Part shown: one piece after another, positions 1 to 8,748 of the stretch
How positions within the stretch are numbered: the first letter of the stretch is position 1
How the letters are laid out: every line of letters begins with the position of its first letter
Translations under genes and position numbers: made by a program
DNA from: an uncultured Oscillospiraceae bacterium
Lineage (GTDB): Bacteria > Bacillota > Clostridia > Oscillospirales > Oscillospiraceae
Length of the DNA: 11,621 nucleotides
Direction: 5' to 3'
NCBI GenBank assembly: GCA_934670025.1
Contig: CAKUOS010000057.1
Span: forward strand, 1 to 11,621
The notes under the pieces: generated by a model
The model's input: the letters and a program-made list of their open reading frames with translations, nothing else
What the model was told of the DNA's origin: nothing
The model's database searches: none

Positions 1-2628
<2,628 letters not shown>

Positions 2629-2640
2629 GGAGGAAGCATC

Positions 2641-2979
2641 ATGTCTGATTGCCTGTTCTGCAAAATTATCGCGGGCGAGATCCCGTCGGCGAAGGTCTAC
2701 GAGGACGACCTCTGCTACGCATTCAAGGATATCAACCCTCTCGCGCCCATGCATTTTCTCGTCGTGCCGAAGCAGCATTTCGCGTCCGCGGCCGAGGTGA
2801 CGGAAGAAAATGAGGCCGTCATCGGCCACATCTACACCGTCATCGCAAAGCTGGCGAAGGAAATGGGCTTCGCGGACGGCTACCGCGTGGTCACGAACGT
2901 CGGCGAACTCGCCGGCCAGACCGTCCACCACATCCATTTCCACGTGCTTTCCGGTAAACAGCTGGGCCTGTTCAACTGA
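2641..2979 (+). CDS. HIT-family (histidine triad) nucleotide hydrolase, Hint type
   Basis: A 112-residue protein of the normal length for Hint-like phosphoramidases, which hydrolyse nucleoside phosphoramidates such as AMP-lysine or AMP-Ser adducts in the cytoplasm. The family signature His-x-His-x-His-x-x is present as HIHFHVL at residues 97-103; by family analogy His99 is the nucleophile. The N terminus has the C4-x2-C7 pair and H46 that commonly bind zinc in Hint proteins, followed by the typical FKDINPLAPMHFLVVPK core. The start is set by a strong AAGGAGG site eight bases before the ATG. It lies 12 bases after alaS. Hint proteins process aminoacyl-adenylates, so the placement behind a synthetase may be functional, but this is inference. 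A terminator follows directly. Confidence 0.93.
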   Translation: MSDCLFCKIIAGEIPSAKVYEDDLCYAFKDINPLAPMHFLVVPKQHFASAAEVTEENEAVIGHIYTVIAKLAKEMGFADGYRVVTNVGELAGQTVHHIHFHVLSGKQLGLFN

Positions 2980-2995
2980 AAAATCGCGTAAAAAT

Positions 2996-3034
2996 CGCGC
3001 CCCCGGACGTTTTGTCCGGGGGCGCGGCGGTTTT
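2996..3034 (+). terminator. intrinsic terminator of alaS-HIT operon
   Basis: A perfect 13-bp stem (2996-3008 pairing with 3014-3026) with core GCCCCCGGAC and a five-base GTTTT loop begins 16 bases after the HIT stop codon. After GCGG comes a T-tract at 3031-3034. The T-run is short and slightly displaced, but the stem is very strong and it separates the housekeeping pair from a gene group with its own promoter. Confidence 0.8.
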
Positions 3035-3059
3035 CCGGTCAGGAAGATTTCATACGCAA

Positions 3060-3079
3060 AAGTTAGGGAACGCTAACTT
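3060..3079. promoter_or_regulatory. operator-like inverted repeat upstream of rnfC2 promoter
   Basis: A perfect 7-bp inverted repeat, AAGTTAG and CTAACTT, around the six-base spacer GGAACG. It is not followed by a T-tract and lies about 50 bases upstream of the -35 element, so it is not a terminator and would sit where an activator or distal repressor could bind. The TTAG...CTAA half-sites recall DtxR/IdeR-type metal-regulator boxes, but the match is partial and no regulator gene is present in the window. The binding protein is unknown. Confidence 0.45.
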
Positions 3080-3127
3080 GAATTGGCAAAAAATACGATG
3101 TTTCTAAAAAGATTTCCCATGCCATAC

Positions 3128-3156
3128 TGGACTTTGCACATAGTGTATGTTATAAT
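3128..3156 (+). promoter_or_regulatory. housekeeping promoter of rnfC2-metV-metF
   Basis: The -35 TGGACT (3128-3133, four of six to TTGACA) is 17 bases from a perfect -10 TATAAT (3151-3156). A TG at 3148-3149 gives an extended -10 (TGTTATAAT). Transcription would begin near 3163, leaving a leader of about 50 bases. The region is markedly more AT-rich than the coding DNA on either side. Nothing else in 3035-3212 could serve as well. Confidence 0.75.
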
Positions 3157-3167
3157 TCATATGGAAA

Positions 3168-3185
3168 TCGTTTGGTGTCAAACGA
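3168..3185. promoter_or_regulatory. inverted repeat at transcription start of rnfC2 operon
   Basis: A perfect 7-bp inverted repeat, TCGTTTG and CAAACGA, with a GTGT spacer. It lies about 5-22 bases downstream of the predicted transcription start and ahead of the ribosome site at 3197-3206. At the DNA level this is a classic position for a repressor operator. At the RNA level it would form a small 5' hairpin. The 7-4-7 layout resembles Rex operators (TTGTTAA-N4-TTAACAA), but only four of seven bases per arm agree, so that assignment is speculative. Confidence 0.5.
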
Positions 3186-3212
3186 AGAACAAATGTAAGA
3201 GGGTGATATTTT

Positions 3213-5183
3213 GTGGATTATACCAAGTACGTGTTAAAGAGCAAAGAAGAGCTTGAGAGTATGCTGGCTGGGAATGACAACTTCTTCGTTGTCGCCTGCA
3301 ACAAGTGCTTCAAAGAGTTCAACACTACCGAGGAGCCGGAGTGCGGCTGCTTTGCCGCAATCGCCGAGGCGCAGGGTAAGCACATCACCGGGTCTGTGAA
3401 GGTAGACTTCCTGTGCAACAAGGTCCAGACCGAGAAAGCGCTCGCCGGGATCATCCCCGAAGGAACGGATAACGTCGTTGTCATTTCCTGCGGCCTCGGC
3501 GTGCAGACGGTGGCCGATCTTGCGCCGGTCCCCACGTTTACCGCGACCAATTCCCTGAACTATACCGGACATCACGGTATGGCGCTGACGAAGAAGACCT
3601 GCGGCGCGTGCGCCCAGTGCTATCTGAACGCCACGGGCGGCATCTGCCCGATCGTGGACTGCTCCAAGAGCCTGGTCAACGGCCAGTGCGGCGGCGCGAA
3701 AAACGGCAAGTGCGAGATCGATCCCAAAAAGGACTGCGCGTGGGAAAAGATCTATCAGCGGCTTGAAAAGCAGGGCCGCACCGCGGAATTCCTGAATCAG
3801 CCCGTCCAGCTGCGCGATTATTCCGTGGCCGGCGTGGAAGAGATCAAGGCCTATGTCGCCGAAGCCCGCGCAAAGCGCTACGAAGGCTTCTATGGCGGCG
3901 TACATCCGACCGAGAACAAGGGCTATACCGAGCATCTGGCGCTTCAGAAGTTCCCTGAGCCCGACACGGTCATCATTCCGCTGGCGATGCACATCGGCGC
4001 GCCGGCAAATCCCGTGGTCAATCCCGGCGACTATGTCAAGGTCGGCCAGCTCATCGGCGAGCAGGCGGGCTTTATCAGTGCGCCGGTTCATTCCAGCGTC
4101 AGCGGCACCGTGATCGCGGTCGAGCCGCATACGCACCCCAACAAGGGCCCCGGCGTGATGAGCGTCGTCATCAAAAATGACGGCCAGAACACGCTGCATG
4201 AGTCCGTCGTCCCCAACAAGCCGCTCGAAGCGCTCACCGCCGACGAGATCGTTGAGATCGTCAAGGAAAAGGGCATCGTCGGCATGGGCGGCGCGACGTT
4301 TCCCACCTATGTCAAGCTGAAACCCGGCAAGCCCATCGACGCCGTGCTCATCAACGGCTCCGAGTGTGAGCCGTATCTGACGGCGGACCATCGGATGCTG
4401 CTGGAATACGCCGACGACATCGTCTTCGGTCTGCGGGCGATGATGAAGGCTGTGGCTGCGCCCGAGGGCGTCATCCTCATCGAGGACAACAAGCCCGACG
4501 CCGTGGCGCTGCTGGAAGAAAAGGTCGCGCCGTACGACAATATCCGTGTGGTCGCCGCCAAGACGCAGTACCCCGAGGGCGCTGAAAAGATGCTCATCAA
4601 GAAGGTCATGGGCCGTCAGGTCCCGAGCGGCAAGCTGCCTGCGGACGTTGGCTGCGTGGTGAGCAACACCTCCACCGCCAAGGCCGTCTCCGACGCCATC
4701 CAGAAGGGTATGCCGCTGGTCGAGCGCGCCGTCTCCGTGACCGGCGAGTTCATCCGCAACCCGGGCAACTATATGGTCAAGCTCGGCACCAACGTGCAGG
4801 AGATCATCGATCACTGCGGCGGCGTGACGGGCGACGACGTGGTCCTCAAGATGGGCGGCCCGATGATGGGCGCTCCCATCCGCGACACCAATGTGCCGAT
4901 CATCAAGGGCTCGAACGGCATCATCGCCATCGCCGCCGATCACACCGAGGAAAAAGAGTGCATCAAGTGCGGCCGCTGCGTGGATGTGTGCCCGATGGAG
5001 CTCAAGCCTCTGGAGATCTACAAATACGGTCAGCTGGGCGACGCGGAGACGCTGCTGAAGCTGAACGTGATGGACTGCTTCTCCTGCAAGTGCTGCGAGT
5101 ACATCTGCTCGTCCAAGATCCCGCTGGTGTCCAAGATCAACGCCGCCAAGGGCCTGGTCATGCCCCTGCTGAAGAAGAAATAA
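3213..5183 (+). CDS. rnfC2: RnfC2 subunit of methylene-THF reductase with N-terminal MetV-like domain
   Basis: A 656-residue cytoplasmic electron-transfer subunit expected to oxidise NADH and pass electrons to MetV/MetF. Residues about 22-190 form a Cys-rich MetV-like domain: C29/C32, C68, C93 in SCGLGVQT, C130/C133/C136, then the NATGGICPIVDCSKSLVNG block. Residues about 225-640 are RnfC-like. A barrel-sandwich segment includes HIGAPANPVVNPGDYVKVG. The NADH/FMN (51K-like) region shows GIVGMGGATFPTYVKL (355-370) and NGSECEPYLTADHR (381-394). Two 4Fe-4S motifs follow: C583-x2-C586-x2-C589-x3-C593 and C622-x2-C625-x2-C628-x3-C632. It starts with GTG, supported by AAGAGGGTGA about seven bases upstream. 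There are no membrane helices, and no other rnf genes follow, which argues against the membrane Rnf complex and for the reductase-associated RnfC2. metV begins 15 bases downstream. Confidence 0.9.
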   Translation: MDYTKYVLKSKEELESMLAGNDNFFVVACNKCFKEFNTTEEPECGCFAAIAEAQGKHITGSVKVDFLCNKVQTEKALAGIIPEGTDNVVVISCGLGVQTVADLAPVPTFTATNSLNYTGHHGMALTKKTCGACAQCYLNATGGICPIVDCSKSLVNGQCGGAKNGKCEIDPKKDCAWEKIYQRLEKQGRTAEFLNQPVQLRDYSVAGVEEIKAYVAEARAKRYEGFYGGVHPTENKGYTEHLALQKFPEPDTVIIPLAMHIGAPANPVVNPGDYVKVGQLIGEQAGFISAPVHSSVSGTVIAVEPHTHPNKGPGVMSVVIKNDGQNTLHESVVPNKPLEALTADEIVEIVKEKGIVGMGGATFPTYVKLKPGKPIDAVLINGSECEPYLTADHRMLLEYADDIVFGLRAMMKAVAAPEGVILIEDNKPDAVALLEEKVAPYDNIRVVAAKTQYPEGAEKMLIKKVMGRQVPSGKLPADVGCVVSNTSTAKAVSDAIQKGMPLVERAVSVTGEFIRNPGNYMVKLGTNVQEIIDHCGGVTGDDVVLKMGGPMMGAPIRDTNVPIIKGSNGIIAIAADHTEEKECIKCGRCVDVCPMELKPLEIYKYGQLGDAETLLKLNVMDCFSCKCCEYICSSKIPLVSKINAAKGLVMPLLKKK

Positions 5184-5198
5184 GGGGGAGAGAACGAT

Positions 5199-5834
5199 AT
5201 GCTGATTACGAGACTGAAATCCGAAGAAACCATTACCTCCCTCTGCACCGGCAAGGTGTTTATCATCAACTGCCACGGCTGTAAGGAAGTCGGCTTCCCC
5301 GAGGAGGAAGCCAACGCGCTGCAAAAGAAGCTGGCGGACGCGGGGAAGGTCGTTGGAACGCTGACCACTGACTATGTCTGCAACCCCGACGAGCTGGCGC
5401 TGCGCCTGAGAGGCCCGATGGCGAAGATCGCCGAGGCGGACGCCGTGCTGGTGTTCTCCTGCGGCGTCGGCGTACAGACGATCTCCGGCGTGCTGGAGGA
5501 TAAGCCCGTCTACGCCTGCTGCGATACCGTCGAGCTGCCCGGCTTCCAGGGCGTCACGCCGCTGGAATACGACTGCGGCCAGTGCGGCGAATGCTTCCTG
5601 AACCTGACCGGCGGCATCTGCCCCATCACGGCCTGCTCCAAGAGCCTTGTCAACGGCCCCTGCGGCGGCACGAAGAACGGCAAATGCGAGGTCTGCCCCA
5701 CGATGGACTGCGGCTGGGAACGGATCATTCAGCGGCTGAAGGAGCAGGGTCGTCTCGACATTCTGCGCTGCCCCACGCAAATGCACGATTTCAATACGGA
5801 TCAGGCTACCATGGCCGCCAAAGAATCTGAATAA
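5199..5834 (+). CDS. metV: MetV, Fe-S/zinc subunit of methylene-THF reductase
   Basis: A 211-residue cytoplasmic protein of the methylene-THF reductase C-terminal/MetV family. It partners MetF in acetogen-type reductases and is thought to relay electrons through metal centres. It has many cysteines: C25/C28, C61, C88 in SCGVGVQT, C126/C129/C132 (CGQCGEC), C141, C146, C155, C163, C166 and C171. The family block NLTGGICPITACSKSLVNG spans about 135-153. It is paralogous to the N-terminal domain of the preceding RnfC2 protein; most cysteines align one to one, but MetV has extra ones at C166 and C191. A GGGGGAG ribosome site precedes the ATG. It lies between rnfC2 (15-base gap) and metF (16-base gap), so one operon is likely. 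Confidence 0.9.
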   Translation: MLITRLKSEETITSLCTGKVFIINCHGCKEVGFPEEEANALQKKLADAGKVVGTLTTDYVCNPDELALRLRGPMAKIAEADAVLVFSCGVGVQTISGVLEDKPVYACCDTVELPGFQGVTPLEYDCGQCGECFLNLTGGICPITACSKSLVNGPCGGTKNGKCEVCPTMDCGWERIIQRLKEQGRLDILRCPTQMHDFNTDQATMAAKESE

Positions 5835-5850
5835 TCAGGAGTGATGAAAG

Positions 5851-6732
5851 ATGAGAATTACGGAACTGTTTAATAACAGAGAATTTGTAGTTTCTGCCGA
5901 GATCGGCCCTCCCAAAGGAATTCATATCGACGGCCTGGTGGAAGAGGCGAAGGAATACCTCACCGGCGTCCACTATGTGAACGTTACCGATAACCAGTCC
6001 TCCGTCATGCGTCTGGGCGGTCTTGCCACGTGCAAGGTGCTGAAGGATGCGGGCCTGACCCCCATTTTCCAGCTGACCTGCCGCGACCGCAACCGCATCG
6101 CGCTGCAATCCGATCTGCTGAGCGCCGCAATGCTGGGCATTGACAACATCCTCTGCCTCACCGGCGACCACACCAAGCTGGGCGACCATCCGCAGGCCAA
6201 GCCCGTGTTCGACCTGGATTCCGTGTCGCTGCTGCACGCGGCAAGCCTGATCGAGACCGGCAAGGATCTGGGCGGCAACGAGCTTGTCGGCGAGCCCCCG
6301 AAGTTCGCCAAGGGCGCCGTCGTGTCCCCCTGCTCCGACTCGGTCGACGCGCAGCTCGTGAAGATGGAGCGCAAGGTCAAGGCCGGCGCGGAATTCTTCC
6401 AGACGCAGGCCGTGTTTGAGCCCGAAAAGTTCATCAAGTTCATGGAAGCTGCCAGGCAGTTCGGCAAGCCCGTGCAGGTCGGCATCATCATCCCGAAGTC
6501 TGCCGGTATGTGCAAGTTCATGAACAATAACGTCGCCGGCGTGCATATCCCCGACGAGCTGATCGCCGAGCTGCAAGCCGACAAGGAACGCACCAAGGCC
6601 GGTATCACCGGCGTGGAAATTGCCGCGCGCATCATCCGCGCGTGCAAGCCCTACTGCCAGGGCGTCCACATCATGTCCCTCGGCTGGGAATCCAAGGTTC
6701 CCGCGCTGCTGGAGCAGGCCGGTCTGAAGTGA
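5851..6732 (+). CDS. metF: 5,10-methylenetetrahydrofolate reductase, catalytic subunit
   Basis: A 293-residue FAD-dependent TIM-barrel enzyme reducing 5,10-methylene-THF to 5-methyl-THF. Landmarks are SAEIGPPKG with Glu17 (counterpart of the E. coli proton-donor Glu28), VTDNQSSVMRLGG (45-57), QLTCRDRNR (74-82), LTGDHTKLGDHP (103-114, Asp106 near FAD) and FFQTQAVFEPEKF (182-194). Length is normal for the short bacterial form, which lacks the regulatory domain. A CAGGAGTGATG ribosome site lies just before the ATG. Its place behind rnfC2 and metV indicates the Wood-Ljungdahl-type heterotrimer, where electrons probably come from NADH through RnfC2. The product could feed methionine synthesis or an acetyl-CoA pathway; no CODH/ACS or corrinoid genes lie in this window to decide. 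A strong terminator follows. Confidence 0.95.
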   Translation: MRITELFNNREFVVSAEIGPPKGIHIDGLVEEAKEYLTGVHYVNVTDNQSSVMRLGGLATCKVLKDAGLTPIFQLTCRDRNRIALQSDLLSAAMLGIDNILCLTGDHTKLGDHPQAKPVFDLDSVSLLHAASLIETGKDLGGNELVGEPPKFAKGAVVSPCSDSVDAQLVKMERKVKAGAEFFQTQAVFEPEKFIKFMEAARQFGKPVQVGIIIPKSAGMCKFMNNNVAGVHIPDELIAELQADKERTKAGITGVEIAARIIRACKPYCQGVHIMSLGWESKVPALLEQAGLK

Positions 6733-6753
6733 TCGCTCCACAGGACAGCATAA

Positions 6754-6799
6754 AACGCCCCTGCGTACCCATTCGGGTACGCAGGGGCGTTGATTTTTT
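6754..6799. terminator. bidirectional intrinsic terminator between metF and GT4 gene
   Basis: A perfect 17-bp stem (6754-6770 with 6775-6791; core CGCCCCTGCGTACCC) has the four-base loop ATTC and a TTTTTT run at 6794-6799 on the plus strand. On the minus strand the same hairpin follows the glycosyltransferase stop and ends in TTTT (6752-6755), so it can end both convergent transcripts. Confidence 0.92.
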
Positions 6800-6814
6800 G
6801 CGGGCTTCGGCCGG

Positions 6815-8107
6815 TTACTGGAAATGCTCGGCGAAGGCGTCCCAGTGCTCACGCAGCTTTGTGCGGCTGCGGGCGAGTATGTCGGCGCACTTGCCGATGG
6901 ACTGGAAGTATTCGTCGGTCAGCGTGCTGCGCGCGGGATATTCGCCCGCGCGATAGCGCTCGATGACGACCTCGTAGCGCTGCTGCGCGCGCCGGACGGC
7001 TTCGTCCCAGGAAATATAGATCTCTTCCTGCGCCTGCTGGCCGACGCGGTGCATGAGCGACGGGATCTTGCACAGGCGAAGCAGCGCCGCGGCCATCGAC
7101 TCGGCCGTTTCGTCGATGAGAAAGCCGTTCTGCCCGTCGGTGATGTCCTCGGCCGCGCAGCTGCCGCGCACCAGAACGCTCGCCAGCTCGCATGCGGCGG
7201 CCTCGCGCACGACAAGGCCGTTCGTGTCGAACGTCGACGGGAACAGGAACAGATCGGCCCGGCAGTACCAGGCGCGGATCACATTGCGGTCGTACTTCGG
7301 GGATGTAAAGAACACGCAGTCGTCCAGCCCCAGCGCGTGCGAATATGCAACGATCTCGTCGCGGTCGCCGCCGCTGCCGGCGAAGACCATGCGGAACGGC
7401 TGGCCGGCCTCCTTCACGAGCTTCAGCGCGTCGAGCGTCAGCTTCAGTCCCTTGTACCACATCATCCGCCCCACGAACAGGAACATCGGCACGTCCCGCG
7501 GCAGATCGAAGCCCGCCGTCACGGCCTGCACGTCTTCCTCCGGAACGCGGCCTTTGGCGAAGTCGACGCCGTTCGGCATCACGCGCCAGTCGCCCGTATA
7601 GCCGAGCGAGCGCAGATTCTCGCCCGCGCCATGGCTGACGGTCCAGACCTCGTCGAACGCGGAAATGTTGTCCACGAGGACTTTTTTCGCCTCTTCCTGC
7701 AAAAACTTTGCGTGGATGGCGTTGGCGATGTCAATGTCGAACTTCGTGTGGTAGGTAAAGACCGTCGGCACGTGGATGCGCGCGCGCAGCTCACGCGCGA
7801 GGACCGCCGAGGTGATCGGGCAGTGGCAGTGGATGAGGTCGATGGGGTAGCTTTCAAGCGTCTGCATCGTCTTTTCCGAGAACGGGAAGCCCGCGTGATA
7901 GCCCACGAGCTTCGTCATGTCGATGCTGGGATAGCGCACGACGGGGAAGGGGAGCGCGCTGTCGTCCGCGCCGGGGTAGGCGGGCGTGACGGCCACGGCG
8001 CGCGAGCCGCCGGCAGTGATGCAGCGCGCATAATTGACGACGGCGTTCGCCACGCCGTCGGTGATGGGCGGGAACGAATCGTTGATGAGGCAGATGGTTC
8101 TGTCCAT
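6815..8107 (-). CDS. GT4-family glycosyltransferase
   Basis: A 430-residue GT-B fold enzyme transferring a sugar from a nucleotide-sugar to an unknown acceptor, likely a lipid or cell-envelope glycan on the cytoplasmic face. The N-terminal domain has NDSFPPITDGVANAVVNYAR (acceptor loop) and HCHCPITSAVLARELR. The C-terminal donor domain has LFVGRMMWYKGLKLTLDALK near 209-228 and FAGSGGDRDE near 242-251. The retaining-GT E-x7-E motif appears as D294-x7-E302 within FDTNGLVVREAAAC; the Asp in first place is a conservative change. The start is chosen at 8107 because AAAGGAG lies seven bases upstream; an in-frame ATG 26 codons earlier has no such site and gives an unlikely Cys-rich extension. The family resembles diacylglycerol glucosyltransferases and PimB-like enzymes, but the substrate cannot be told from sequence. 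Confidence 0.88.
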   Translation of the reverse strand: MDRTICLINDSFPPITDGVANAVVNYARCITAGGSRAVAVTPAYPGADDSALPFPVVRYPSIDMTKLVGYHAGFPFSEKTMQTLESYPIDLIHCHCPITSAVLARELRARIHVPTVFTYHTKFDIDIANAIHAKFLQEEAKKVLVDNISAFDEVWTVSHGAGENLRSLGYTGDWRVMPNGVDFAKGRVPEEDVQAVTAGFDLPRDVPMFLFVGRMMWYKGLKLTLDALKLVKEAGQPFRMVFAGSGGDRDEIVAYSHALGLDDCVFFTSPKYDRNVIRAWYCRADLFLFPSTFDTNGLVVREAAACELASVLVRGSCAAEDITDGQNGFLIDETAESMAAALLRLCKIPSLMHRVGQQAQEEIYISWDEAVRRAQQRYEVVIERYRAGEYPARSTLTDEYFQSIGKCADILARSRTKLREHWDAFAEHFQ

Positions 8108-8146
8108 GAAAATCTCCTTTATATGTACGCAAAACAGATGTGAGCG

Positions 8147-8172
8147 GCAGGGGCAGAACACGCCGCCCCTGC
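8147..8172 (-). other. hairpin between spoVAC and GT4 gene
   Basis: An 8-bp perfect stem, GCAGGGGC with GCCCCTGC, around a ten-base loop. On the minus strand no clear T-run follows, so a terminator for spoVAC is doubtful. If the TATAAT at 8184-8189 is used, the hairpin sits at the very 5' end of the GT4 mRNA. Role unknown. Confidence 0.35.
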
Positions 8173-8183
8173 GGAATACAGCC

Positions 8184-8189
8184 ATTATA
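8184..8189 (-). promoter_or_regulatory. possible -10 element for GT4 gene
   Basis: A perfect TATAAT on the minus strand lies between the spoVAC stop and the GT4 start. The place where a -35 should be (about 8207-8212) reads TTCCCT, a weak match. It would let the glycosyltransferase be expressed apart from the sporulation gene upstream. Confidence 0.4.
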
Positions 8190-8214
8190 CCTGATTTTGC
8201 GGCAGAAGGGAAGT

Positions 8215-8655
8215 CTAACCGCCGAAAATGGCGAGGATCAGCCCGTAGATGACGCTGGCCGCCGTGCCATAGACGATGACCGGGCCTGCGATGACGAACA
8301 TCTTCGCCGCCATGCCGGTCACGAAGCCCTCGGCCTTGAATTCAATCGCCGGGGAGACCACGGCGTTTGCAAAGCCCGTGATGGGCACGATGGTGCCCGC
8401 GCCGGCGAATTTTGCGATGTCGTCGTAGAGACTCAGCCCCGTCAGAACAGCGCTGAGAAAGATGAGCGTGACCGACGTCGCCGTCGCCGCGTCCTGCTCC
8501 GGAAGCTCCAGCGCCTTATAGCCGTTCAGGATCAGCTGGCCCAGCACGCAGATGAGCCCGCCGATGCAGAACGCGCCCAGCAGATCCTTTCCCAGCGGCG
8601 ATTTTTCCGCCAGCCGCGCCACGTAGCGGTTGTATTCCTTGCCTGTCATGTGCAT
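8215..8655 (-). CDS. spoVAC: stage V sporulation protein AC (SpoVAC)
   Basis: A 146-residue membrane protein of the SpoVA channel, which sits in the spore inner membrane and takes part in dipicolinic acid uptake and release; B. subtilis SpoVAC is reported to act as a mechanosensitive channel. The sequence shows AFCIGGLICVLGQLILNGY (28-46), ATSVTLIFLSAVLTGLSLYD (59-78) and the family hallmark GAGTIVPITGFANA (85-98), with hydrophobic segments at about 24-46, 60-77 and 112-144. Its charged N terminus, the LIFLSAVLTGLSLYD segment and the AEGFVTGMAAKMF stretch favour SpoVAC over the related SpoVAE. The start at 8655 has AAGGAGG nine bases upstream; an internal ATG at 8649 is too far from it. Unusually, spoVAD and spoVAE do not follow: the next gene is a glycosyltransferase. 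Expression in the forespore (sigma-G) is expected from the family. Confidence 0.9.
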   Translation of the reverse strand: MHMTGKEYNRYVARLAEKSPLGKDLLGAFCIGGLICVLGQLILNGYKALELPEQDAATATSVTLIFLSAVLTGLSLYDDIAKFAGAGTIVPITGFANAVVSPAIEFKAEGFVTGMAAKMFVIAGPVIVYGTAASVIYGLILAIFGG

Positions 8656-8713
8656 GATCGTCCGCCTCCTTGCGGATAGTATCTGCGCTTTGGCACAAAA
8701 TAACCGCCCGCGG

Positions 8714-8721
8714 CATACAAT
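8714..8721 (+). promoter_or_regulatory. sigma-E-like -10 element of spore cassette
   Basis: CATACAAT matches the B. subtilis sigma-E -10 consensus (CATACAnT) exactly, and overlaps the sigma-K type CATA. The -35 is less clear: ATA at 8700-8702 is too close, while AC at 8695-8696 has the spacing of a sigma-K site. Transcription would start near 8728, just before the ribosome site. The divergent position against spoVAC fits a mother-cell promoter for the genes to the right. Confidence 0.5.
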
Positions 8722-8748
8722 GAGTCCTGAAAGGAAAGGAGGCAGCCT

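Noticed and set aside
3035..3212. Riboswitch or small RNA upstream of rnfC2
   Set aside because: The leader after the predicted start is only about 50 bases, too short for known folate, cobalamin or SAM riboswitches, and upstream bases are not transcribed with the operon.
3213..5183. RnfC as part of a membrane Rnf complex
   Set aside because: No rnfD, G, E, A or B genes follow; metV and metF do, and the protein has a MetV-like N terminus.
3234..5786. An 850-codon open frame on the minus strand covering rnfC2 and metV
   Set aside because: It is antisense to two clear genes, rich in His, Asp, Arg and Val as expected for reverse reading of GC-rich codons, shows no domain and has no ribosome site.
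6824..8143. A 439-codon plus-strand frame opposite the glycosyltransferase
   Set aside because: Composition is the same Arg/His/Asp/Val shadow pattern, with no motif or ribosome site; the minus-strand GT4 motifs are decisive.
8108..8185. N-terminal extension of the glycosyltransferase from an ATG at 8185
   Set aside because: The AAAGGAG site fits the ATG at 8107, and the extension has an atypical Cys/Arg-rich sequence and overlaps the possible promoter and hairpin.
8677..8705. Sigma-G-like promoter for spoVAC (GATACTA with GGTTA, 17-base spacer, minus strand)
   Set aside because: The predicted start would fall inside the AAGGAGG ribosome site, leaving almost no leader; kept only as a weak possibility.
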